From: Kitasatospora cheerisanensis KCTC 2395
GTDB taxonomy: Bacteria; Actinomycetota; Actinomycetes; Streptomycetales; Streptomycetaceae
Assembly (NCBI RefSeq): GCF_000696185.1
Contig: NZ_KK853997.1
Location: forward strand, 4,320,410 to 4,384,409
Length of the DNA stretch: 64,000 nucleotides
Direction: 5' to 3'
A program made the translations under genes and the position numbers. The notes beneath the pieces were generated by a model, which saw only the letters and a list, made by a program, of their open reading frames with translations, was not told the origin of the DNA and searched no databases. This document shows positions 6,528 through 13,700 of the stretch, one piece after another (within the stretch, counting starts at the first letter, position 1; each line of letters starts with the position of its first letter).

Positions 6528-9149
6528 TCATCGGGCACCGTGCACGTCGACGCGCCAGAGGTTCTGCTTGCGGTGGGTGTCGGGCACCATCGTCAGCTTG
6601 TGGGTGCCGTAGTAGCGGCCCTGACGGCTCTTCAGCCAGTGGCCGAGCTGCTTCGCGGTCGGCGGGTCGTCCCTGGTCGTCGGGACGTACTCCTTGAGCG
6701 CGCCGAGCGCTTCCCCGGTTGCGATCGCGCGGTCGCCGAACGCGTCGCGCCACGCTTCCAGGAACATCCTCCAGTCCTCGGACTCGTCGTCGAGCGCCCT
6801 GGCGTCGTCCTGGTCGGCCATCCAGCCGAGCACTCCGAGGTGGTCGAGGATGCCGGCGATGAGGCTGGCCCATTCCGAGTAGTCGCCCTTGCGGACCCGG
6901 ACGGTCGGCGCGCCGGCGGCGGCCCAGGAGCGCACCAACGTAACCAGCGCGGCCACCACCGTGGACGCGTTCGCCCGGAGCCATGGCCTGAGGTCGCCGA
7001 CCTTGTAGCCGTCGCGCTGGTCCGGGTCGGGGCAGTTCGGATCGAGCCGGACCCACCAGATGCGGCGCCCGTTGTCTCCGCCGGCCCGGAGGCTGTTGCC
7101 GGTGGCGACCCACAGGCGGTCGTTCGGCATGCTGACCGTCGCGGTGACGCCGAGTACCCGGTCCCGCCAGATCTCCTCGGTCAGCAGGGCGGACAGGATC
7201 GGCGACTTGATGACGTGCCCGTTGGGGAGGTTGTCGAGGGCGACGACGGGCTGGCCGGTGGTGTAGAGCTGGGCCGTGATCGCCTTGCGCAGCTCGGCGT
7301 CGTTCTCCGGCCAGGGGGTCGACGCGGTGCCGTAGCAGTACTGGAAGATGTCTTTCAGCAGGCTCTTGCCGCTGCCGGCTGCGGTCGCCGTGATGACGAA
7401 CATCGGCGTGGTGCCGTCGAAGTAGGGACGGATGATCGGGGTGAGCAGTGCGCCGAGGAAGTTCGCGCGGTCGGCTGGGGTCTGCCACGGGAAGTCGGCG
7501 AGCATCTGGCCGAGGACGATGTCCTTGGCCCGGGCCAGGCTCTCCGGTGTGAGTTCGGAGGCCAGGCGGCGAACCTTCACCCGCGGGTGGAGAAACAGGC
7601 CGGTGGCCGGGTCGTAGCCCGGTGCGGTGATCAGCGAACCGTCGCGGCGGAGCACCGGGGAGGTGACCACCCCCGTGATCTTCCGCAGCGGCCAGTCGCG
7701 CCGACCGAGGATGGTGGAGCAGGTCCGCGGGTTGACGAGCGCCCGGACCGCCTTGGTGCCGCCAGTCTCTTTGTCGTCGGTGACGGTGTAGGTCTGGACG
7801 TGGTCGGCGAGGTACGCCCGGAGGTTGTCGGCACCGAGCTGCACTAGTTGCGGGTCGCCCTGGTCGTCGGTGGTCACCCAGCACGGACCGCCGGACCGCT
7901 TGTAGAGGTCGGGAAGCTGGTTGGCGGCCATCACCGCGAGCAGCCCGTCGAGGCCGTCCGCTTCGTTGGTGATGTCGACCTCGGGCAGCGCTGCGGGTCC
8001 CGGGTCCTCGGGGAGGTCGGGCTCCTGCGCCGGGTCGTACTGGATGGCGAGCGCGCCGTCGGTCGGCGGGGACGCGCGCTGGACGGGCAGGTGGGAGACC
8101 GGGGCGAGGCCGCGGTGGGGTGTGGGATCGCCGTACCCCTGGGCGCGCAGGGCCCGGGCGGCGGCCTGGTAGTCGCCGCCGTGGTTGAGCAGCGCCCAGG
8201 CGCCGAACTTCGTGTAGGGCACCTCGGGGATGAAGTCGCTGCTGGTCGTGAAGACGTACAGGCGGTCGGCGGCCGGGTCGCGGCCGGTCGTCGCCTTCGC
8301 CCCGCGGGTCCCGTCGGCCCACCCCCAGTAGGTGGTGCTGCCGGCGGTCCGGATCGGCCGGAAGATGCCGGAGAGGATCTCCTCCCAGGACGCGCGGTGC
8401 TCGAAGTCCTCGCCAGGGCGCAGCCCTCCGCCGGGGAGTGGCTTGCTGTTCTTCGGTGCGGAGGCTGCCGTCTCGGGCCGCGGCACAGCGTCGACCATCC
8501 GGCAGACCTCGCGGACAGCCTCCATGTACTCGGCGGCGATGGTGGGGATGCTGTCCGGTCCCCCGGCGATCCGCACATACGGCCGACCGGAGGGGTGTAC
8601 GGTGCCGCCGGACGGCTCCACGAGTCCGTACCCCCCCTCGCCCCGCGTCTCGATGAGCACGCGCACGATCCGGCAGGCCGGCTTCTCGGCGACGCGCTGG
8701 CGCTCCTCCGGGGTGTATTCGTCCTCGCGCGCCAGGCGGACGGCGAGCTTGGTGTTCGGCGGGACCGGAGCACCGTCGAGGCGGACGCGGTAGTGGACTC
8801 CGCCGGACGGTGTCTCGGTGGCCCATCCGGTCTGGATCGCTGCCCAGACGTCGCCGAGGCCGGAGGCTTGCATGATCTCGGTGACCTCGTCGAGGACGCC
8901 TTCGCGGACGGCGAGACCCTCGAACTCGATCATCTCGACCGCGCCGGAGACCTCGCCGTAGACGACGGCGATCCCGGCGTCACGTCCGGCGCGGAACCAG
9001 GCGTCGTGTTCCTCGGGGGTGGAGCGGTTGACCTTGTACGGGGTCCACTTGAGGGCGGGGGCCTTCTCGCCGTTCGCCCGGATGGGGATGACGCACAGGC
9101 GGGCGTCGTGGAGTTCACGCGCGGCATCGCGCAAGGTGGTGGTGGGCAC
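6528..9149 (-). CDS. Bifunctional primase-polymerase / helicase replication protein
   Basis: 873 residues. The N-terminal 250 residues resemble an archaeo-eukaryotic prim-pol domain: AARELHDARLCVIPIRANGEK, then VVYGEVSGAVEMIEFEG (metal-site acidic residues are diverged), then TPSGGVHYRVRL and VRVLIETRGEGGYGLVEPS. The C-terminal half carries a P-loop, TATAAGSGKSLLKDIF, with an SF3/DnaB-like ATPase environment (VVALDNLPNG as Walker B, then RVLGVTATVSMPNDRLWVATGNS). Replication initiators of this architecture are typical of prim-pol-type actinomycete integrative elements and some phages. The repeat-rich gap lies just downstream of its stop codon. Confidence 0.8.
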   Translation of the reverse strand: MPTTTLRDAARELHDARLCVIPIRANGEKAPALKWTPYKVNRSTPEEHDAWFRAGRDAGIAVVYGEVSGAVEMIEFEGLAVREGVLDEVTEIMQASGLGDVWAAIQTGWATETPSGGVHYRVRLDGAPVPPNTKLAVRLAREDEYTPEERQRVAEKPACRIVRVLIETRGEGGYGLVEPSGGTVHPSGRPYVRIAGGPDSIPTIAAEYMEAVREVCRMVDAVPRPETAASAPKNSKPLPGGGLRPGEDFEHRASWEEILSGIFRPIRTAGSTTYWGWADGTRGAKATTGRDPAADRLYVFTTSSDFIPEVPYTKFGAWALLNHGGDYQAAARALRAQGYGDPTPHRGLAPVSHLPVQRASPPTDGALAIQYDPAQEPDLPEDPGPAALPEVDITNEADGLDGLLAVMAANQLPDLYKRSGGPCWVTTDDQGDPQLVQLGADNLRAYLADHVQTYTVTDDKETGGTKAVRALVNPRTCSTILGRRDWPLRKITGVVTSPVLRRDGSLITAPGYDPATGLFLHPRVKVRRLASELTPESLARAKDIVLGQMLADFPWQTPADRANFLGALLTPIIRPYFDGTTPMFVITATAAGSGKSLLKDIFQYCYGTASTPWPENDAELRKAITAQLYTTGQPVVALDNLPNGHVIKSPILSALLTEEIWRDRVLGVTATVSMPNDRLWVATGNSLRAGGDNGRRIWWVRLDPNCPDPDQRDGYKVGDLRPWLRANASTVVAALVTLVRSWAAAGAPTVRVRKGDYSEWASLIAGILDHLGVLGWMADQDDARALDDESEDWRMFLEAWRDAFGDRAIATGEALGALKEYVPTTRDDPPTAKQLGHWLKSRQGRYYGTHKLTMVPDTHRKQNLWRVDVHGAR

Positions 9150-9241
9150 GGGGGAAGCTCTCTTCGTTGGAGCTGGTGAAGGTGAGCGCGGCAGCCGGGG
9201 AGGGCGCGGGCTGGTTGCCCTCGCCCCGGCGCGGGACGGCG

Positions 9242-9489
9242 CTACTGCTGCAGGGCGTCGGCCTGCTGAAGGATGGTCTCGGCGAGCGCCGTGACCTGCG
9301 CGGCGATACGGCCGGCGGCCGCGCGCACCTCGGCCGGGGTGGAGAGCACTGCCAGGTGCGCGGCGGCCCGGCGAGGACCGCCGCTGTCCACGCCTCCTCG
9401 GCGGCGCGGAGCTGGGCCTGCCGGATCAACTCCCGTGTAGGGGAGGTGCGCAGGGCCTCTGGCCACTGCCCGGGGATGTGCGAGGTCAC
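9242..9489 (-). CDS. Small hypothetical protein, apparent one-base break
   Basis: GTG start overlapping by GTGA the stop of the 40-aa gene upstream. The first 42 codons read MTSHIPGQWPEALRTSPTRE and on to AWTAAVLAG; the natural continuation (AAAHLAVLSTPAEVRAAAGR, ending ADALQQ) lies in another frame. Adding one base near 9372 (restoring GCCCGGGCC on the minus strand) gives an 82-residue helical protein. The change fits the base-loss pattern seen in other genes of this window. Function unknown; helix-rich, hydrophilic. Confidence 0.5.
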
Positions 9490-9608
9490 GAGGTCGCGCC
9501 GGGCTCGCCCTTGAGGGCGGCGAGCCCGGTCCGGGCCTCGGTCACCTGGTGCTGCAGCAGCGCGAGCTCGGCCAGCACGTTGCTGAGGGACGACGCGGTG
9601 ATGGTCAT
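9486..9608 (-). CDS. 40-aa hypothetical protein
   Basis: Reads MTITASSLSNVLAELALLQH and ends LKGEPGATS. It is one amphipathic, coiled-coil-like helix with Leu spacing. Both ends overlap neighbours: its ATG lies within the last codons of the 234-aa gene and its TGA overlaps the GTG of the next. This tight coupling supports it as a real, translated gene. Function unknown. Confidence 0.5.
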   Translation of the reverse strand: MTITASSLSNVLAELALLQHQVTEARTGLAALKGEPGATS

Positions 9609-10309
9609 CGCGGACCCGCCAGCATCTCGTGCAACTGGGCGCGGATGCCGTCGATCATGGCGGCGGCGGCACGCAGCTCGTGGGCGAGGCGGTCGAGGCC
9701 AGCCTCGTCGTACTCCTCGCAGTCGCCGCTGGCGAAGCAGACGGACGCACACGGCGATCGGTCGGCCGGGTCCTTCAGGAACGGCGACTCCGACAGCCAC
9801 GCGGAGATCAGGTCCTCCCGATCCCCGTTCGCCCTGCTGACGGTGGCGAAGCGCTCCTCGGTGGAGTGGTAGACGTCCTGGGGGTGCTCGCCGACACCGT
9901 CCTGGGCGACGTGGGGCCGGGTGCACCAGCGGGGCTCGCGGATCGTGAGGATGCCGTCGCCCCAGACCGGGGCCTCGACCACCGCGCAGCCGGGGTGTGC
10001 GGCGATCTCCGCGTCGGCGAGCACCTGGGCGGCCGCGGTCGCGTCGGAGTAGACGGCCGAGATCGGTCGCGCCGGCGGGATGCCGAGTGCGTGCATGATC
10101 TCGTTGATCTCGTCCGGGCCGAATCGGCGCTTGTCGTATTCGACGGTGTAGCCGCCGTCGGGCCGCCGGCGCGGTGCGATCGGAGGCTGGCCCTGCCGGA
10201 TCGTCGGGATCAGCTTGGTGGCCGGAACTGCCGCGTCCGATTCGGGAGTCGGCGTGTACACGGCCGTCCCTCGATGCGACGTACTGGGTGCTGTGGGAGC
10301 ATCGCTCAT
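9605..10309 (-). CDS. Hypothetical protein, DUF6907-like C-terminal half
   Basis: 234 residues. The N-terminal half is a disordered, Thr/Pro-rich leader and then a small domain (GGYTVEYDKRRFGPDEINEI). The C-terminal half has CTRPHVAQDG, HSTEER and a later DRLAHELRAAAAMID segment, which resembles the Cys/His-containing proteins often annotated DUF6907 in actinomycete integrative elements and phages. Assignment to that family is from memory of its general pattern and is tentative. It starts 19 bp after the stop of the excisionase-like gene, and begins the minus-strand operon with it. Confidence 0.55.
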   Translation of the reverse strand: MSDAPTAPSTSHRGTAVYTPTPESDAAVPATKLIPTIRQGQPPIAPRRRPDGGYTVEYDKRRFGPDEINEIMHALGIPPARPISAVYSDATAAAQVLADAEIAAHPGCAVVEAPVWGDGILTIREPRWCTRPHVAQDGVGEHPQDVYHSTEERFATVSRANGDREDLISAWLSESPFLKDPADRSPCASVCFASGDCEEYDEAGLDRLAHELRAAAAMIDGIRAQLHEMLAGPR

Positions 10310-10327
10310 GAGATGTGCCTTCTCTTG

Positions 10328-10606
10328 CTAGTTCGCGCTGGTGGAGCGGGGTGTCTCGGACGGCGTCGGGGTGGCAGCCCCGGCGCCGTCGCTGCTGTCC
10401 GAACTGATTTCGAGGACTCGGAGCAGGTCGGCGGTGATGACGCGGTAGGTCCGCCCTGCCCGGATCACGCGGCAGGGAAACTGCCCGGCGCGGGCGAGGG
10501 CGTATGAGGTGCTGCGACCGAGTCCGAAGGCACGGCCGCCGCTCTCGACATCAACGGTCGGCGGCCATCTGCGCAGGTCGCGGACACTGAGGGTCTTCTG
10601 TGTCAC
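10328..10606 (-). CDS. Excisionase-like / MerR-type helix-turn-helix protein
   Basis: 92 residues. The core SVRDLRRWPPTVDVESGGRA leads into FGLGRSTSYALARAGQFPCR and VIRAGRTYRVITADLLRVL, which is the winged-helix arrangement of phage and integrative-element excisionases and of helix_turn_helix_17 family proteins. The start is GTG with a GGGAG ribosome binding site. It is transcribed away from the XRE regulator and close to the integrase, as xis genes of pSAM2-type elements usually are. It could also regulate the downstream replication operon. Confidence 0.65.
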   Translation of the reverse strand: MTQKTLSVRDLRRWPPTVDVESGGRAFGLGRSTSYALARAGQFPCRVIRAGRTYRVITADLLRVLEISSDSSDGAGAATPTPSETPRSTSAN

Positions 10607-10727
10607 TGGATGTCAATCTCCCTGGATGCAGTGCTGCTGGAGCGTCCCCTGAGTCTGATCTCGGCCACCTTCGCTGTCAAGCCGTGCTGTCTTGTACAAG
10701 CACAGGATGCGTGGGAACGTTGCTCCC
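10607..10727. promoter_or_regulatory. Divergent promoter region with palindromic operator candidates
   Basis: The 121 bp between the excisionase-like gene and the XRE regulator must hold promoters for both directions. It contains a perfect 10-bp palindrome, CTTGTACAAG, at 10691-10700. About 10 bp later, just before the regulator's preferred ATG, lies a GGGA-ACGTTGC-TCCC inverted repeat (about 10712-10726). These are natural operator candidates for the XRE protein. Function is inferred from position and symmetry. Confidence 0.45.
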
Positions 10728-11669
10728 ATGACAACTGGTGCTGAACCGTCCGACTGGGCGTCCCGACTGGCAGGCATGATCGCCGATGAGGTTAAGCGAC
10801 TGAGGAAGCGCAGGGGAGTGAGTGCACAGCAGCTTTCCGAGAAGTGTGAAGATTTGGGCCTGGCAATTCCCCGTTCGGTGATTGCAAATTTTGAAAGCAA
10901 GAGGCGACTGACAATTTCGGTGCCAGAATTGATTATTCTCGCCAGGGCCCTTGAAGTTCCTCCGGTTTCTCTAATCTTCCCTGTCGGTCATTCTGGTGCG
11001 ATTGAAATGCTCCCTGGCGTAAATGTCGAACCTATGAGTGCGATCAGATATCTAACGGGATCGGCTGCCCCTCTCGGCGTCGATGCCGAAGAATATAAAG
11101 ACCACCAGATGTTCCTTTATCGCGAACATGAAGCTAAAGTCGACCATATCCAGGTGTTGGCGCGTAGGGTCGAGGAGGCTCGTCGGCAGCTGGCAAGACT
11201 CCTTGCCGAGGCCAATGATTCTCGGGCTACCGAGAGTCGAGAGCGTGACCTTAGGGGGCAGCTGGAGAACCTTGAGAACCGAAGTTCATCCCTCGTGATC
11301 GGCTTGAGCCAAGCTGAACTCAAGGGCTACAGCGATGATGCTCCTGCTGTAATCTCGATGATTGAGGAATTTCGGGAAGCGACCAAGAAGATTTCTGAAA
11401 TTCGACAGTCGATCAAATATATCGAAGAGACTAGGAGGGATGTTGACTATCCGCGATGGATTTTGGAGTCAAATCTTCTAGCCATGAGGGACCAGCGCTT
11501 CGCGCTGAACTCCATCAGGAGGCGCATCGAATTGCTCGGTGTCGATCTTCCCAATTTGCCGGATGCTGTCCTGGCGGCATTTTCGGATCTCGACTCCATG
11601 TTGCAAGATGAGGAATTCATTCGCGGCAAATTTGTCGAACCTGTCAATATTGTCGATCGGGAGGAGTGA
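10728..11669 (+). CDS. XRE-family regulator with long coiled-coil C-terminus
   Basis: 313 residues from the preferred ATG (MTTGAEPSDWASRL); a longer frame from TTG at 10692 would run through the operator palindrome. Residues about 15-75 form an XRE/Cro helix-turn-helix (RLRKRRGVSAQQLSEKCEDL, then VIANFESKRRLTISVPELII). From about residue 125 the protein is a long charged coiled coil (VEEARRQLARLLAEAND, RDLRGQLENLENRSS). Codon use and base composition differ clearly from all neighbours, with many AAT, ATT, TTT and GAA codons, so the gene probably came from a lower-GC source. It likely controls excision, replication or superinfection. Confidence 0.75.
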   Translation: MTTGAEPSDWASRLAGMIADEVKRLRKRRGVSAQQLSEKCEDLGLAIPRSVIANFESKRRLTISVPELIILARALEVPPVSLIFPVGHSGAIEMLPGVNVEPMSAIRYLTGSAAPLGVDAEEYKDHQMFLYREHEAKVDHIQVLARRVEEARRQLARLLAEANDSRATESRERDLRGQLENLENRSSSLVIGLSQAELKGYSDDAPAVISMIEEFREATKKISEIRQSIKYIEETRRDVDYPRWILESNLLAMRDQRFALNSIRRRIELLGVDLPNLPDAVLAAFSDLDSMLQDEEFIRGKFVEPVNIVDREE

Positions 11670-11672
11670 TTC

Positions 11673-13310
11673 ATGGCTGGGGTGCGTCGCGGTGGTGGCG
11701 TGTACAAGCGCTGCGAGTGCCGGGGGGAGAGTGGAAAGCTCCTCGGCTCGGCATGTCCGCAGCTGCCTCGGAAGAACCACGGCTCGCCAGCTGTCAGGCA
11801 GGAGCTTCCGGCATCTTCCGAGGGGAAGCGGCGTACATTCCGGCGCACAGGATTCGAGAGTGTGAAAGACGCACAGACAACGCTCGATGCCGTCCGAGCC
11901 GTCCTCGCCCTGGCTGACGAGGACGATGCCGACGCACAGCGCCGCGTCGGCGATCTCCTGGCGGACGTGGCGAAGCGCCGCGCGCCGATCCCGAAGCCCG
12001 AAGAGGTTAAGCTCCGCCTGGGCGTCGGTGTCCCCCTCGACGGCGCGATGACCGTGGCCGACTGGCTCGACACCTGGTTTGCCAGCAAGAAGACTCGCAC
12101 GACCACCAACAACGGCTACGAGACCCACATCCGCGTCCACCTAAAGCCGCACCTCGGACACCTGCGCCTCGACCGCCTCAACTCCGGCCACGTGCAGGCG
12201 ATGTTCGACGCCATCACCGACCAGAACGAGGTCATCGCAGCGGAGAACCAAGCCCGCCGCGAACAGGTTCTCCGGACCCGGGCCAGCCGGCCGGGAGCGC
12301 CGACGGCAGAGGAGGCCGCGCAGCTCGCGGCCGAGCGCGCCAGGCTCGCCGAGATGAAGCCGTTCCGCCGGATCACCGGCCCGGCCACCCGGCAGCGAAT
12401 CCGCTCCACCCTCCGAGCCGCGCTGAACGCGGCGATCGTCCGCCGGCTCATCACCCACAACCCGGCCAAGCACCTGGAGATGGCCTCTGGAAAGAGGCCG
12501 AAGGCTGTGCTGTGGACCGCCCAGCACGTCGAGCACTGGCGCAAGACGGGCGAGACGCCCTCGGCGGTGATGGTCTGGACCCTCCCGCAGTTCGGCGAGT
12601 TCCTCGACGCCGCCGAAGACCACAGGCTGTACGCCCTCTACCACCTGATGGGATTCCGCGGCCTGCGGCGCGGCGAGGCCGTCGGACAGAACGAGCGCGA
12701 CGTCGACCTGGACCTCGCCGAGCTCACGGTGGCCAAGGAGATCGTGCAGGACGGCTGGACCCCGATCGAGACCGAGCCTAAGACGGACGGCAGCGCCGCG
12801 ACGATCGGCCTCGACAGCGTCACCGTGCAGGTGCTGCGCGAGCACCGGGCGCGGAAGGCGGCGGAGCGCGCCGCCGTGCTGCAGGCCCGGGCCGAGTACC
12901 TGGAGGCCGGCGGCGACCCTGCAACGGCCCCGGTCTGGATCGACAGTGGGAAGGAGTTCGTCGCGCCGGACGGCGGCTGGCTACACCCCCAGCAGGTCAG
13001 CGACGAGTTCGAGAAGATCCGGGAGGCAGCGGGCTTGCCGCCGATCAACCTGCGGGACATCCGCCACGTCGCCGCCACGGTGATCCACGGCGGCGGCGGC
13101 GACGTCCACGTCATCAAGGAAGTGCTCCGCCACAGCACGATCAAGTTGGCCTCGGACACCTACACCTCGCTCCTCAAGGAGGTCGACCTGGAGGTGGCCG
13201 AGCGCGCCGCGGCGGCGGTGCCCCGGGCTCGGCGCCGGCCGCCTGCCGAGACCTCGGGCCCGGACGCCGAGGACAGCGGCGAGCGGTTCCCGGAGGCTCC
13301 AGAGGGGTAG
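11673..13310 (+). CDS. int: Tyrosine-type site-specific integrase
   Basis: 545 residues. The N-terminal 60 residues carry four cysteine/histidine positions (YKRCECRGESGKLLGSACPQ). A SAM-like core-binding domain follows (TVADWLDTWFASKKTR) with an unusually long Glu/Ala/Arg insert. The catalytic domain has the first Arg in GFRGLRRGEAVG, a beta-hairpin Lys region, LRDIRHVAATVI, the LRHSTIKLASDTYTS box and nucleophile Tyr497. The usual HxLRH motif reads RDIRH here. It starts 3 bp after the XRE gene stop and points toward the tRNA-Lys fragment about 220 bp downstream. It integrates and excises the element. Confidence 0.93.
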   Translation: MAGVRRGGGVYKRCECRGESGKLLGSACPQLPRKNHGSPAVRQELPASSEGKRRTFRRTGFESVKDAQTTLDAVRAVLALADEDDADAQRRVGDLLADVAKRRAPIPKPEEVKLRLGVGVPLDGAMTVADWLDTWFASKKTRTTTNNGYETHIRVHLKPHLGHLRLDRLNSGHVQAMFDAITDQNEVIAAENQARREQVLRTRASRPGAPTAEEAAQLAAERARLAEMKPFRRITGPATRQRIRSTLRAALNAAIVRRLITHNPAKHLEMASGKRPKAVLWTAQHVEHWRKTGETPSAVMVWTLPQFGEFLDAAEDHRLYALYHLMGFRGLRRGEAVGQNERDVDLDLAELTVAKEIVQDGWTPIETEPKTDGSAATIGLDSVTVQVLREHRARKAAERAAVLQARAEYLEAGGDPATAPVWIDSGKEFVAPDGGWLHPQQVSDEFEKIREAAGLPPINLRDIRHVAATVIHGGGGDVHVIKEVLRHSTIKLASDTYTSLLKEVDLEVAERAAAAVPRARRRPPAETSGPDAEDSGERFPEAPEG

Positions 13311-13338
13311 CCTGGAGGTAGCACGGAGAGCTTCACCG

Positions 13339-13380
13339 GAGCCCTGACGACCAGGTCGAAACCCCAGGTCGGCAGGGCTC
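13339..13380. terminator. Hairpin downstream of the integrase
   Basis: GAGCCCTG at 13339-13346 pairs with CAGGGCTC at 13373-13380, with an inner GACC/GGTC pairing. It lies 29 bp past the integrase stop and is followed by TTCT, so it is a plausible terminator. Just beyond it, CTGCTGGCCCG is repeated in tandem (13384-13403), which could instead be part of the integrase arm-binding region. Confidence 0.5.
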
Positions 13381-13527
13381 TTCTGCTGGCCCGCTGCTGG
13401 CCCGAACGCTCTGGAACTCGCCGACATTTGGCGACACTGGGCGGATCGGGCAGCATGTCAATACGGCTGCTGCCAGCACAGATTCACACAAATTGACACA
13501 GAGCGATATGGGACAACACGCGCGCTT

Positions 13528-13576
13528 GCGGACTTTTAATCCGTAGGTTCAGGGTTCGAACCCCTGGCGGCCCACC
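13528..13576 (+). other. Attachment site: 3' part of a tRNA-Lys(UUU) gene
   Basis: The sequence folds as the 3' part of a tRNA: anticodon stem GCGGA/TCCGT around loop CTTTTAA (anticodon TTT, lysine), a T arm CAGGG-TTCGAAC-CCCTG, acceptor strand GCGGCCC, discriminator A and CC. The matching 5' acceptor strand (GGGCCGC) and a D arm are absent upstream, where the sequence instead is element DNA. This is the pattern left when an element integrates at the 3' end of a tRNA gene and carries in its own copy of that end. The intact tRNA-Lys gene should lie at the other end, to the left of the window. Confidence 0.8.
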
Positions 13577-13581
13577 GCACG

Positions 13582-13614
13582 AAGGCCAGGTCGGACACCG
13601 TCCGACCTGGCCTT
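13582..13614. terminator. Perfect 15-bp hairpin terminator after the tRNA-Lys end
   Basis: AAGGCCAGGTCGGAC pairs perfectly with GTCCGACCTGGCCTT across a 3-nt loop. It starts 6 bp after the tRNA 3' end, so it probably was the terminator of the original tRNA-Lys gene and marks the first chromosomal sequence to the right of the element. Confidence 0.75.
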
Positions 13615-13700
13615 GCGCGTTTCTGGCCCGGACCGGCACGGTGGCGACGAGGCTCCAGCACCGGAACTGAAGCCTCGTCGCGACGAGCGCCGTTGCAGGA

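Noticed and set aside
13501..13576. A complete functional tRNA-Lys gene
   Set aside because: Only the anticodon arm, T arm and 3' acceptor strand are present. No D arm and no 5' acceptor strand GGGCCGC upstream, so it is an attachment-site fragment.
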